Shown here in pieces: positions 22,159-30,646 of a stretch of DNA of 64,000 nt (its first letter is position 1; each line of letters starts with the position of its first letter). This DNA comes from Pseudomonas asgharzadehiana (lineage in GTDB: Bacteria; Pseudomonadota; Gammaproteobacteria; Pseudomonadales; Pseudomonadaceae). The stretch is from assembly GCF_019139815.1 (NCBI RefSeq), contig NZ_CP077079.1:620001-684000 (forward strand), in the 5' to 3' direction. The notes below the pieces were generated by a model. It saw only the letters and a list, made by a program, of their open reading frames with translations. It was not told where the DNA came from and made no database searches. Position numbers and translations under genes: made by a program.

Positions 22159-22434
22159 ATGGCCCGTATAACCGTTGAGCGGGCACATGCCCTGGGTAAA
22201 GAAGGGGCGCGAGCGAAGGCCGAGAAGTTGGCGCTCAAACTCAAGGAGCAATATGGCCTGGAGCCGTCGTGGTCTGGCGATACCTTGAACCTCAAGCGCT
22301 CCGGGGTGAAAGGCACAGTATTAGTGGCCGATGATTCTCTGCGCATCGATGTGGAACTGGGCCTGTTGATGTCGGCCATGAGCGGCACTATCAAGTCCGA
22401 AATCGAGAAAGCCCTGGATAAGGCATTGGCCTGA
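22159..22434 (+). CDS. Polyhydroxyalkanoic acid system family protein
   Basis: Small 91-residue protein matching, from its sequence (MARITVERAHALGKEGARAKAEKL, SGDTLNLKRSGVKGTV), the PHA_gran_rgn family found beside phasin genes in Pseudomonas. Its biochemical role is not established; the family is inferred to associate with PHA granules. AGAGGAA lies eight bases ahead of the ATG. It is divergent from ubiE and 104 bases upstream of phaI. Confidence 0.85.
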   Translation: MARITVERAHALGKEGARAKAEKLALKLKEQYGLEPSWSGDTLNLKRSGVKGTVLVADDSLRIDVELGLLMSAMSGTIKSEIEKALDKALA

Positions 22435-22538
22435 GCGCGTGTTCTTAGGGTGCCGATTCTAATTTTTAACCCTACTTTGTGCCCACGCCCTCAACTCCTG
22501 CGGGCCGTTCCTCCACCCTATCCTGCGTGAGGTGCACC

Positions 22539-22961
22539 ATGGCCAAAGTTATCCTGAAGAAAAAAATCGACGTACAAACCGGCGCCCTGACTGACGTTAA
22601 AACCTACGCACGCAAGATCTGGCTGGCGGGTCTTGGTGCCTATGCCAAGGTCGGCAGCGAGGGCGGCGAGTACTTCAAAGAGCTCGTTAAGAGTGGTCAA
22701 CATGTTGAAAGTAAAGGTAAAAAAGTTGCCGTTGAACAACTTGATGCCGCCAACAGTCAGATTGACCAAGTCAAGAGTAATGTCTCCGTTGTCAAAGGTC
22801 TGGTAGAAGTTCAGCTGGATAAAGTTGAAAAAGCTTTTGATACTCGCGTTGCAAGTGCCTTGAATCGAATCGGCATTGCGTCTAAACATGACGTGGAGAC
22901 ACTCTCTGCTAAGCTCGAAGAGCTGACGGCATTGCTCGAACGTGTCGCGCGTAAACACTAA
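22539..22961 (+). CDS. phaI: PHA granule phasin PhaI
   Basis: Granule-associated phasin that coats medium-chain-length PHA inclusions. The 140-residue protein has the phasin motif ARKIWLAGLGAYAKV near residue 25, a long amphipathic helix, and a C-terminal leucine-rich coiled coil (VETLSAKLEELTALLERVA). The ATG at 22539 has GAGGTG upstream; the open frame further upstream is not native. It lies 12 bases before phaF, so phaI-phaF form an operon. Confidence 0.93.
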   Translation: MAKVILKKKIDVQTGALTDVKTYARKIWLAGLGAYAKVGSEGGEYFKELVKSGQHVESKGKKVAVEQLDAANSQIDQVKSNVSVVKGLVEVQLDKVEKAFDTRVASALNRIGIASKHDVETLSAKLEELTALLERVARKH

Positions 22962-22973
22962 GGAGACATCGGG

Positions 22974-23924
22974 ATGGCTGTTAAAAAGACTACTCAGAAA
23001 GAAGGCAGCTCGTGGGTCGGGAAAGTTGAAGAATATTCCCGCAAAATCTGGCTCGCTGGTTTAGGCGTGTACTCGAAGATCGACAGTGACGGCAGCAAAC
23101 TCTTCGAGACTTTGGTTAAAGACGGCGAAAAGGCCGAGAAGTTGACCAAGAGCGCAGTGGGTAAACAAGTGGGTGCTGCTAAAGCGACCGCCGGTTCACG
23201 CATCAGCGATGCGAAGAAACAGGTATTGGGGACTTGGGGCGAACTCGAAGGGGCGTTGGACAAGCGCCTTAACAGTGCCATTTCACGCTTGGGCGTTCCC
23301 AGCAAAGCGGAACTGAAGGCGCTGCACAGTAAGGTCGATACCCTGACCAAGCAAATCGAAAAACTCACCGGCGCCAAAGTGGCTCCAGTGAAAACCGCCG
23401 CGGCTAAGCCTGCCGCTAAAACGGCTGCCGCCAAGCCAGCCGCTAAAGCCGCCGCCAAACCCCTGGTAAAAGCTGCGGCCAAACCAGCGGCCAAGGCACC
23501 CGCGAAGGCCGCCGTCAAACCAGCGGCCAAAACCGCGGCAGCCAAGCCTGCGGCAAAACCGGCCGCTAAGCCAGTCGCTGCAAAAGCGACTGCCAAGCCC
23601 GCCGCTAAACCAGCTGCCAAGCCGGCCGCGAAACCCGCCGCTAAAGCCGCTGCAAAACCTGCGGCCAAGGCGGTTGCAAAACCTGCCGCCAAACCTGCGG
23701 CTAAAGCGGTTGCCGCCAAACCTGCCGCCGCCAAGCCAGCGGCAAAACCCGCTGCCGCGAAGAAGCCTGTGGCCGCGAAAAAACCAGCAGCGCCCAAGCC
23801 GGCTGTCGCGGCCAAGCCTGCCACCCCTGCCGTTTCCACGGCCAACTCGGTCTCCGCGCCGACGCACGCGGCTACGGCTCCTACTGCAACGCCGGTTACG
23901 CCGACGCCCTCCAGTCAGTCCTGA
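22974..23924 (+). CDS. phaF: PHA granule phasin / nucleoid-binding protein PhaF
   Basis: Bifunctional phasin. The N-terminal half (about residues 1-140) has the same RKIWLAGLGVYSKI phasin motif and coiled coil as PhaI. The C-terminal half (about 143-290) is a histone H1-like lysine/alanine/proline tract made of KPAAK-type repeats, which binds DNA non-specifically and helps distribute granules to daughter cells in P. putida. A short Thr/Ser/Pro tail ends the protein. The repeat copy number is likely to vary between strains. It ends at the hairpin at 23941-23972. Confidence 0.95.
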   Translation: MAVKKTTQKEGSSWVGKVEEYSRKIWLAGLGVYSKIDSDGSKLFETLVKDGEKAEKLTKSAVGKQVGAAKATAGSRISDAKKQVLGTWGELEGALDKRLNSAISRLGVPSKAELKALHSKVDTLTKQIEKLTGAKVAPVKTAAAKPAAKTAAAKPAAKAAAKPLVKAAAKPAAKAPAKAAVKPAAKTAAAKPAAKPAAKPVAAKATAKPAAKPAAKPAAKPAAKAAAKPAAKAVAKPAAKPAAKAVAAKPAAAKPAAKPAAAKKPVAAKKPAAPKPAVAAKPATPAVSTANSVSAPTHAATAPTATPVTPTPSSQS

Positions 23925-23940
23925 TTTTTTCCAGGATATA

Positions 23941-23975
23941 AAAATGCCCGGCCTGTGAAGTCCGGGCATTTTTTT
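23941..23975. terminator. Bidirectional terminator between phaF and the fimbrial operon
   Basis: An 11-base-pair stem, AAAATGCCCGG (23941-23951) with CCGGGCATTTT (23962-23972), is followed by further T residues. The A-run on the other side gives a T-run on the minus strand, so it can end both phaIF and the convergent fimbrial operon, whose last stop codon lies about seven bases away. Confidence 0.9.
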
Positions 23976-23981
23976 GCGTGC

Positions 23982-24509
23982 TCAATTGTAGGTAATCGAC
24001 ACGGTGACGGCGCTGGCCAGGGTGCCCTGGGTGACCGCTGCGCCGGTTTTATAGTAGGCCGCACTGAGTGGCAGCACAGCTTTGTTACCGCTCGTGGTCA
24101 CGGTACGGCTGCGCTGAGCCTCCGTGCCGTTGGCAGGGATGGCATACAAGGGAGAGGCCCGGTGTATCAGCCACAACGCGGTACCGCTCGAGGTGCCCGT
24201 ATTGGAAAACAGAATGGGGTTCTCGTGCGCGGGCGTGCCGGCGAATTGGAAAACCACCGTGCGTATGTCCGACTCGCAATCGGCGGAGACCTCGAAATCA
24301 AGCGAACCCGCACTTGGGCTTGCGTCAAAGTCCGAAATTTTGATGGCCGGCAAGGTGATGGTGCGGTTCACGTCGCCGGCGCTGAGGTCACAGGTGCCAC
24401 CGTTGACCTGACCGGCAAAGGTCAGCGTACCCGTGGTGGCGGCGAGCACCGTTTGGCTCGCCAGGCTCACATTGATTGCCAGCAGCAGGGGCAGTTTAAG
24501 GAAGCTCAT
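23982..24509 (-). CDS. Fimbrial subunit (minor or terminal pilin)
   Basis: Secreted pilin of the chaperone-usher type, 175 residues. A signal peptide ends near TVLA/A. A donor-strand-like N-terminal segment and the pilin fold follow, with two Cys (GTCDLSAGDVNRTI and ADCESD) for the conserved disulphide. The chaperone-recognised last strand ends VTVSITYN with the penultimate Tyr. Its sequence closely tracks the C-terminal domain of the preceding two-domain protein (TCDLxAGDVNRT, VLPLxAAYxxxG). Last gene of the operon. Confidence 0.82.
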   Translation of the reverse strand: MSFLKLPLLLAINVSLASQTVLAATTGTLTFAGQVNGGTCDLSAGDVNRTITLPAIKISDFDASPSAGSLDFEVSADCESDIRTVVFQFAGTPAHENPILFSNTGTSSGTALWLIHRASPLYAIPANGTEAQRSRTVTTSGNKAVLPLSAAYYKTGAAVTQGTLASAVTVSITYN

Positions 24510-24525
24510 GGGTCGTTCTCGGGGT

Positions 24526-25473
24526 TCAGTTGTAGGTGATGGTGACGGTAGCGGTGCTGGCGAGGGTACCTTGGCTGACCGTGCCGTTTCGGTGATAAGC
24601 CGCGCCGAGCGGCAACACCGCTCGATTGCCGGAGACCGCTACCGTGCGTGTGTTTTCGGTGCCGTTCGCGAGGATATTCTGGGTTCTCCCACCCACGCGC
24701 GAGTACAGCCATAGCGCAACGCCGCCGGCCGTGCCTGTATTGGCAAAGAGCCGGTCATCGCCTGGCGCGGGGGTGCCGGAAAAACTGAAGGTCACAGTGG
24801 CGGCATTGCTGCAGTGGGCCGTTAACTCAAACTCGCGCGCACCGGTGTACAGCGCATGTTGAAAGGCGCTGACTTGCACCGGGTCAAGGGAAACCGTGCG
24901 GTTGACGTCACCGGCCGCCAAGTCGCAGGTGGCCACGGGGCTGACGAAACGTACCGAGTTGCCGAGCCGCAGGATCATGTTCGGCTCCGTATGCCAGTAG
25001 TACCTGAAGATCTCACCGCTGTTCATGACCCCGGCGGGCGTCGGTCCGATTTTGTAGAACGCCGCCTCCGCATTGGTGAGGGTTACCCAGGTTCCCTCGT
25101 TCGCGAAGGCCGCTTGATTGTGTATGGCAAAGGCCGTAGTCACTCCGCGTGCGTCTTTCATGAAGATGCGCAGGCCGATGCCTGGCACTTCGGTGAGATA
25201 GGTGAGCGTGCCCGGGTCTCGTAAGTTGGGGTATTTGCCAATGACCGTTACCTGGGTAGAGGTGGGGCAGCGGATAAACAGGCCGGGTGCGGTCCCGCTG
25301 AACGGCTGTCGGGTAATCAGGCTGCCCACGGGAAGATTGTCCGGCACGGTGATCGTCGCGGCGAGCGTGAGGGTATGGGTCGTGGCGCTGGGGTAGCTGT
25401 CGCATGCCGCGTGGGCCGCTATCGACCCGCCACAACCCAATAGCGTCAAAACGAGTGTGATCGAGTGTTTCAT
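24526..25473 (-). CDS. Two-domain fimbrial tip adhesin
   Basis: Secreted 315-residue protein with a signal peptide ending near AAHA/A. It has an approximately 170-residue N-terminal domain without a family I recognise and a C-terminal pilin domain from about residue 180 (TCDLAAGDVNRTVSLD to the terminal VTITYN). This layout, receptor-binding domain plus pilin domain, is that of FimH-like tip adhesins. It sits just downstream of the usher and 16 bases before the last pilin gene. The ligand cannot be predicted. Confidence 0.78.
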   Translation of the reverse strand: MKHSITLVLTLLGCGGSIAAHAACDSYPSATTHTLTLAATITVPDNLPVGSLITRQPFSGTAPGLFIRCPTSTQVTVIGKYPNLRDPGTLTYLTEVPGIGLRIFMKDARGVTTAFAIHNQAAFANEGTWVTLTNAEAAFYKIGPTPAGVMNSGEIFRYYWHTEPNMILRLGNSVRFVSPVATCDLAAGDVNRTVSLDPVQVSAFQHALYTGAREFELTAHCSNAATVTFSFSGTPAPGDDRLFANTGTAGGVALWLYSRVGGRTQNILANGTENTRTVAVSGNRAVLPLGAAYHRNGTVSQGTLASTATVTITYN

Positions 25474-25497
25474 GCTGGGCCTCGCAAAATGAGTTTT

Positions 25498-28020
25498 TCA
25501 GACAGGGTTGGCGCCGGCTTCACAGGTGCCCGCGTTCAGGTGGCGTAACCGCTGGGTGTTATCGCTGGAAACTGGCGTGCCTGCGCCATAGGTCAACCGA
25601 CACAGGGTTTGCGCACCCGCGCCCCACTTGACCGTCAGTTGCCCTTGCGGGCGGGACACGCGCACAAAGGCTTTGCCGCCCTGGCCAACAATCCCGACGC
25701 TGGCGCCATCCTCATCGAATACGTCCGAGCCGAACGGCAGCGCGCTGCCATCGTCGCGCCGTGCAGTAATCAACAGGGCCTGGCCGCTCACGGTCGCAAA
25801 TTGCAGCTTCACCACCGCGCCGGCGCGGGGTGCCACGTTGTGCGACGCGGTCTTGAGTTCTATGTCGACGGCAAGGTCTTTGGGGTCCAACTCCACGACA
25901 TTCTTGCGGTAGGGCGTGAGATGGGGCACTACGGCAAAGCCGCGCCGGCCAATCTGGGCGCCGTGGTTGCCATTGATGCGCGCGCCGACCGCACCCGGTG
26001 CCTGGACGATGCCAACCGTATCGCCCAGTTCGGGGGCGAACGTCACGCCGCCCGCATGGGCCACGATGCCGCCGGTCATGCCGAACGATGTCGAGCGATA
26101 GGCATTGCTCTGGCCGTAGCCGGCGGACAGCACGCCATGGCTGGTCTGGTATTTCATGTCGGCGCTGGTGGCGTTGCCGCTGCCGTCGGCCCGGCTGGCG
26201 TTCAAACCATAACTGAGTTCGCTGCGCTCACCCATGCTGCCGCCCAGGCTCACGCGCTCGCCACTGCTCTGGTCGCCCCGATAGACGGTGGTGGTCAGGG
26301 TCGGTGAACGCGCACCGCGGCCCAATGGCAGGCTGAATGACAGGTCAAACTGCTGGTCGACCCGTTCGCTGAGCAGGTCGCGGGTGCGCTGCACGCTGAC
26401 GGTGTAATGCAGCTTTTGCCAATGGCTGCTGTAGCCGGCCGTGAAGGTCAGGTTGCCATTGGTGCGGTTCCAATAGTGCTGCGAGGAACCGGTCAAAAAA
26501 ACCGAGCCGTTGCCCAGGCTCTGGTTGAGGCTGATGTCCATCCGGTCGCGCAGGCGCGAGACGCTGTCGCCTTTGAACCCGTCGATAGCCAGGTCGCGAA
26601 CGCGGGCGGCGTCGCTCACGCTGAGGAAACCGGCGGTGGAGTAACGGTATGCACCGAGGGTAAAGTGGGTGCCTGTGTCGGCGAAGTTCTTGCTGTAGCG
26701 CACCTGTACGCTTCGCCCCTCGCGCGAGCCGTGGCCCGGCAGGCGAGCGTTGGAGCGGGTCAGGTCGAGCGACAGCGCACCCAGCGGGGTATTGAAGGCC
26801 GCGCCCAGCAACTGCGATTGGTAGTCGTCGCTGAGCACCGCGCCGGTGTAGCCGGTCAGCAGGTTGCTCAGGCCTTGTTGATACGTCGCCTGGGCCAGCG
26901 AAGGCGGGTGGCGCAGGCCGATCTCATCCAGCGTGCCGACACTGACTGAGTAGCGTTGATAGCCGGGGCGCAGCAGGTTGGCGTTGGCGGCAAACGGCAC
27001 GATGAATTCACGGGTGCGGCCGTCGGCCTCGGTGATCGTCACGCTGAGGTCGCCGCCGTAACCGGTGGGGAACAGGTCATTGAGCACGAACGGGCCGGGC
27101 GCCACGGACACCTCGTCCAATAGCACCCCGCGCTGGCGCACGCTGACCCGTGCGTTGGTTTCGGCGATGCCGCGCACCACCGGGGCAAAGCCGGTCCGGG
27201 CGTCAGGCAACATCCGATCATCACTGGCCAGGCTGGTGCCGCGCAGGCGTACGCTGTCGAACAGTTCACCCGGCGTGTAGAGTTCGCCCACCGTCAGTTG
27301 GGCCTGCAATGCGCTGATTTCACGCTGCACATACGTGGCGCTGCGTTGGTAGCCGGAGGTCGTCTGGGTGCGGGTGTAGCTGCCGTTGTGGCGCCAATGC
27401 CAATCGCCGAGATTGAGCCCCGCATTCACGCCCAAGTAGCTGGAACTCAGCGAACGATCACCGGCCTGTGTGGCAAAGGTATTGGCGTTATAGCGCACAA
27501 AAGCGGCATTGATGCCGCTGTCCCAGTGCTGGGGGTCAACATAACCCCGTGGCTGACGTTTGAGGTAGATCTGCGGGACTTGCAGGTCCAGGCGGCTTTC
27601 GCCCGATTCAAACTGGCTGCTGGCGCCTGGCAAGTACGCGGCGATGTCAGCGCAGCTGGAAAGCGCGGAAGCTTGCACCGCCGCCAGATCAATCCCGAAC
27701 CTGAGCAGCGCATCGCGCTCCAGGCACAATTGCGCCGACTTGTGGCCGGCGACGGCCGCAAAGGCCAATGTCTCGCGGCCGATCCACTGGCCGTTGAGGT
27801 AGACCTCGGTGCGATAGCTGCCGGGCAGCACCACATTGCCTTGGTTGAAGCGTGAAATATCAACCTGCAAGCCGGCGGCGCCATCCGGGAAGAACGCCGG
27901 GTTGAACTCGACATGCTCGGCGCAGTGGCCGCTCAGTGCGTGGGCGCTTCCCGCCAGCAACACGCCGCGCACCGAACGCTTGAACCGTTGGTGTCTCACC
28001 GATGCTGTCTTCAAACTCAT
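25498..28020 (-). CDS. Fimbrial outer membrane usher protein
   Basis: Outer-membrane pore that assembles and secretes the pilus, 840 residues from the ATG at 28020. A weak signal sequence is followed by the usher N-terminus VEFNPAFFPDGAAGLQVDISRFNQGNVVLPGSY. Next come the 24-strand beta-barrel region with the plug domain, and the C-terminal domains ending with a Cys pair (QTLCRLTYG, NAGTCEAG). The frame is open 24 codons upstream to 28092, but the extra residues look untranslated. No strong ribosome binding site precedes either start, so the start is uncertain. It lies 156 bases after the second chaperone gene. Confidence 0.9.
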   Translation of the reverse strand: MSLKTASVRHQRFKRSVRGVLLAGSAHALSGHCAEHVEFNPAFFPDGAAGLQVDISRFNQGNVVLPGSYRTEVYLNGQWIGRETLAFAAVAGHKSAQLCLERDALLRFGIDLAAVQASALSSCADIAAYLPGASSQFESGESRLDLQVPQIYLKRQPRGYVDPQHWDSGINAAFVRYNANTFATQAGDRSLSSSYLGVNAGLNLGDWHWRHNGSYTRTQTTSGYQRSATYVQREISALQAQLTVGELYTPGELFDSVRLRGTSLASDDRMLPDARTGFAPVVRGIAETNARVSVRQRGVLLDEVSVAPGPFVLNDLFPTGYGGDLSVTITEADGRTREFIVPFAANANLLRPGYQRYSVSVGTLDEIGLRHPPSLAQATYQQGLSNLLTGYTGAVLSDDYQSQLLGAAFNTPLGALSLDLTRSNARLPGHGSREGRSVQVRYSKNFADTGTHFTLGAYRYSTAGFLSVSDAARVRDLAIDGFKGDSVSRLRDRMDISLNQSLGNGSVFLTGSSQHYWNRTNGNLTFTAGYSSHWQKLHYTVSVQRTRDLLSERVDQQFDLSFSLPLGRGARSPTLTTTVYRGDQSSGERVSLGGSMGERSELSYGLNASRADGSGNATSADMKYQTSHGVLSAGYGQSNAYRSTSFGMTGGIVAHAGGVTFAPELGDTVGIVQAPGAVGARINGNHGAQIGRRGFAVVPHLTPYRKNVVELDPKDLAVDIELKTASHNVAPRAGAVVKLQFATVSGQALLITARRDDGSALPFGSDVFDEDGASVGIVGQGGKAFVRVSRPQGQLTVKWGAGAQTLCRLTYGAGTPVSSDNTQRLRHLNAGTCEAGANPV

Positions 28021-28176
28021 GTTTAGCGTACTCAAACAGTGGTTGTGCAAATGTGGGCATGGGGAGCCCCTGCCCAAGCCAATGGGCATCAACCGAAGCG
28101 GTGCGAATCACCTGGCCGGCCTGCCGCGACAGGCCATGATTGGCGCCAGCCGGCTATGCCCTAAGGCCGTGCGCGG

Positions 28177-28929
28177 TCATGGCAATACCTCGGCGTTGTG
28201 GGAGACCGTTACGCCAAAGTCATCCAGGGTCTGGAACACCACGTTGGTCGTGCGGCCTGGAAAAGAGCTGAGCGTCGGCAGCTCGAAACGCCTGCGCCCG
28301 CCGGGCATCACCATGTTTTCGGGGCCCGACGCCGCCGATTTGCGGGGGTGACGCTGGCCCGAGACCTGCACGTCGATCTGTTCGAAGGTCAGGTGATAGG
28401 GCGTCGGATTAAAGACCTCCAGCGCTTGGCCGTGCTCACCCGAGACGCGTCGCCACTGCAGTTTTGCCGGCGCCGCCTCGACCGCGTAAGGCAAGTTGTG
28501 TGGGCGCAAAAACAGCTTGATACGAGTGCGGAAGGCCAACTGCAATTGATTGCTGTGCCGAGCGCCGTGGGGCTGTGAGGGCACCTCCAGCACGTTGAAC
28601 CAGAACAGGCTTTCTTGCGCAGGCGCTAAGGCTTCACCTGTGTAGGCCAGGCGCACCACGTGTTGCTTGCCGGGTTCCATGCGAAAAATCGGCGGTGTGG
28701 CGACGAAGGGGATGTCGGTCAGCCCCGGGGTTGAATGCTCATCGCCGCGATCCAGCCAGACCTGGACCAATACCGGCACCTGGTTTTTGCTTTCCAGCCT
28801 GACCGTTACCTCTTTGTCGTTCTGGGGGTAAATAATCCGCGTGCTGTTGATGACAACACCGGCGTGTGCCGTGAGCGCGCTCATCAGCACAATGCTCGCC
28901 AGCACAGGTAAAACCGACATCGCCTGCAT
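28177..28929 (-). CDS. Periplasmic fimbrial chaperone (second copy)
   Basis: PapD-like chaperone of 250 residues that caps pilin subunits in the periplasm by donor-strand complementation. A signal peptide ends near LTAHA/G. The conserved Arg in STRIIYPQNDKEV and the Lys-containing segment RTRIKLFLRP mark the subunit-anchoring site, and SLFWFNVLEVP is the G1-adjacent family signature. An alternative start at 28920 removes three residues. It lies three bases after the first chaperone and shares with it the PhNQLxxxFRTR pattern, so it is a tandem duplicate. Confidence 0.9.
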   Translation of the reverse strand: MQAMSVLPVLASIVLMSALTAHAGVVINSTRIIYPQNDKEVTVRLESKNQVPVLVQVWLDRGDEHSTPGLTDIPFVATPPIFRMEPGKQHVVRLAYTGEALAPAQESLFWFNVLEVPSQPHGARHSNQLQLAFRTRIKLFLRPHNLPYAVEAAPAKLQWRRVSGEHGQALEVFNPTPYHLTFEQIDVQVSGQRHPRKSAASGPENMVMPGGRRRFELPTLSSFPGRTTNVVFQTLDDFGVTVSHNAEVLP

Positions 28930-28932
28930 GGG

Positions 28933-29709
28933 TTATCCGCCGCTGTAGGTCAGGTCAGCCGAGTGCTGCACTCGGGCGCCAAAGTCGCTGACCGTGGTGA
29001 ACTCCACCCTGGCCGCGTGGCTGGGGGGGTTGCGCAATTGGGGCAATACAAACCGCTTCACGTCGCCTGCCGGCAGCATCAGGCTGTCGTCGGCGGCCTG
29101 GTTCGGTGCCTTGCTGAACCGCTTGGCGCCGCTGACCAATACCACCGTGGCCAACGAAATATGGTACGGCGTGGGGTTGCTGGCCTGCAGGGCGAACCCG
29201 CGATCATGGGCCACCAGGCGCCACTGCAATTTTGAGGCGGCCGCCGTGACCGGATAAGGCAGCGACGCCGGCCGCAGGAACACCCGCAAACGCGTGCGAA
29301 ACGACATTTCGAGCTGGTTGTTCTGCGCGGCATCGGCCGACAGCGGCGGCACCTCCAGCACGTTGAGCCAGAACAGCCGTTCGCGGTCGACGGGCAGCGG
29401 TTCGCCGGTATAGCGCAGGCGCAGTGCCTGCTGCTGGTTGGGCTCGATGCGAAACAAGGGCGGTGAAAGGGCGAACGGCGTCTGGGCGGTTGCCGGGGTG
29501 GAGTGTCGGTCACCGCTGTCGAGCCACGTCTGTACCAGCGTCGGGCGGTCTCCCTTGTTCTCCAGGCGCACAATCACCTCCTGCCGCTCGGCGGGGTAGA
29601 TCACCCGAGTGCCATGCACAATCACGCCGGCCATGGCGGGCGGCGCAAACGCGGGCAGGCCTGCAACGGCACAGCAGGCAAGCACGAGGGCGGTGATTGT
29701 TTTCATCAT
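28933..29709 (-). CDS. Periplasmic fimbrial chaperone (first copy)
   Basis: PapD-like chaperone of 258 residues, with a signal peptide ending near PAMA/G. It has the anchoring Arg in GTRVIYPAERQEV, the family motif RLFWLNVLEVPP and the RTRLRVFLRP strand. It follows the major pilin by 29 bases. Having its own close relative as next gene suggests the two chaperones serve different subunits. Confidence 0.9.
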   Translation of the reverse strand: MMKTITALVLACCAVAGLPAFAPPAMAGVIVHGTRVIYPAERQEVIVRLENKGDRPTLVQTWLDSGDRHSTPATAQTPFALSPPLFRIEPNQQQALRLRYTGEPLPVDRERLFWLNVLEVPPLSADAAQNNQLEMSFRTRLRVFLRPASLPYPVTAAASKLQWRLVAHDRGFALQASNPTPYHISLATVVLVSGAKRFSKAPNQAADDSLMLPAGDVKRFVLPQLRNPPSHAARVEFTTVSDFGARVQHSADLTYSGG

Positions 29710-29738
29710 GGTGATCGCTTCGCGCTCCTGGCGGCGCT

Positions 29739-30305
29739 CTACTCGGCGTACTCGACCATAAAGCCGACACGCGTCTTGACCGTGCCTTCGGTCGCGGCGC
29801 CACTGGCGAACATTTGTGCTGCCAGGGGGATGATGGCCTGGTTGTCGGCAATCACCACGCCATCGGATTTATCGGTGTAGACATTGATCGGGACGCCGTC
29901 GCGGCGCGTTATTTCAACTTGCACGTTCTTGGCGGTGGTGGTGTCGGCCGGGTCGTCGTGACCATCGATATTCAGGCGCCCGGTGGCTACATCGATGGCC
30001 GGGCTGGTGGGGTCGAAGGCAACCATGGCGGTGCGCCCATTGGTGCAACTGGCCTCGCCGGGCGCACCGATACGAATCGTGAAACCGGTCAGGTTGGAGC
30101 GACTGCCCGCGGTTGCCAGTCGCGAAGCGCTCACGCCGCCCAGGTTGACGTTTTTGACCACTGCGCGGGTGCCCGCCGTTGCACTTTCGATTGTGCAGGT
30201 CACATCGGAGACAAGCCCGGTGAAGTTGATCACACCGTCAGCGGCATTTGCCGCAGCACTCAAGGCAAGAACGGCCGCGGCGGTGGAGAGAGCGTAAAGG
30301 TTCAT
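29739..30305 (-). CDS. Major fimbrial subunit
   Basis: Pilin of 188 residues from the ATG at 30305. A signal peptide ends near ANA/A, followed by the N-terminal extension DGVINFTGLVSDVTCTI with the first conserved Cys, the second Cys in EASCTNGR, and a C-terminal strand VGFMVEYAE. It ends YAE, so the Tyr is third from last rather than penultimate. As first gene of the operon, before both chaperones, it is the most likely major subunit. The frame is open to 30410, but those residues are Arg-rich and not a signal sequence. Confidence 0.85.
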   Translation of the reverse strand: MNLYALSTAAAVLALSAAANAADGVINFTGLVSDVTCTIESATAGTRAVVKNVNLGGVSASRLATAGSRSNLTGFTIRIGAPGEASCTNGRTAMVAFDPTSPAIDVATGRLNIDGHDDPADTTTAKNVQVEITRRDGVPINVYTDKSDGVVIADNQAIIPLAAQMFASGAATEGTVKTRVGFMVEYAE

Positions 30306-30646
30306 CGTATGTCCAGTTATTAAGTGAGGTGTAACTCGCCTCCGGTTAATGCGGCCTGGGTCTTGGCGATCGCATCTTTCTGGATTGGCGTTGAGGACAA
30401 TTTGTATCAAAAGTTGAACGCGCTCTATAGAAAACCTACGAATAACCGTTCGTGATTGTTCGAAATCGTGTTGTTTTGTTTATTGATTTTGAAGTTGCGT
30501 TTCTGTGTGTAAGAAAACGACTCAGCTGTTTCCTTCAGTTATTACTGTAAGGCGCGGCATTAAATAACCTGCCTTAATATTGAAGCCGCTCAAGTGCTGA
30601 GCTATACCGGGCTCAGCGTGTTGTATTTACCGACGCAGGTGTTCAG
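30306..30646. promoter_or_regulatory. Divergent control region of the fimbrial operon and its regulator
   Basis: This 341-base AT-rich region holds no gene. It lies between the fimbrial operon (minus) and the response regulator (plus) and must contain both promoters. An inverted repeat GCTGAGC (30596-30602)/GCTCAGC (30611-30617) with an eight-base loop is a possible regulator site about 30 bases before the regulator start. I could not assign confident -35/-10 elements. Confidence 0.5.

Noticed and set aside
22994..23845. A 283-codon minus-strand frame opposite phaF, rich in AAGLAAGF repeats
   Set aside because: It is the complement of the KPAAK repeat tract and looks like a hydrophobic repeat protein only for that reason.
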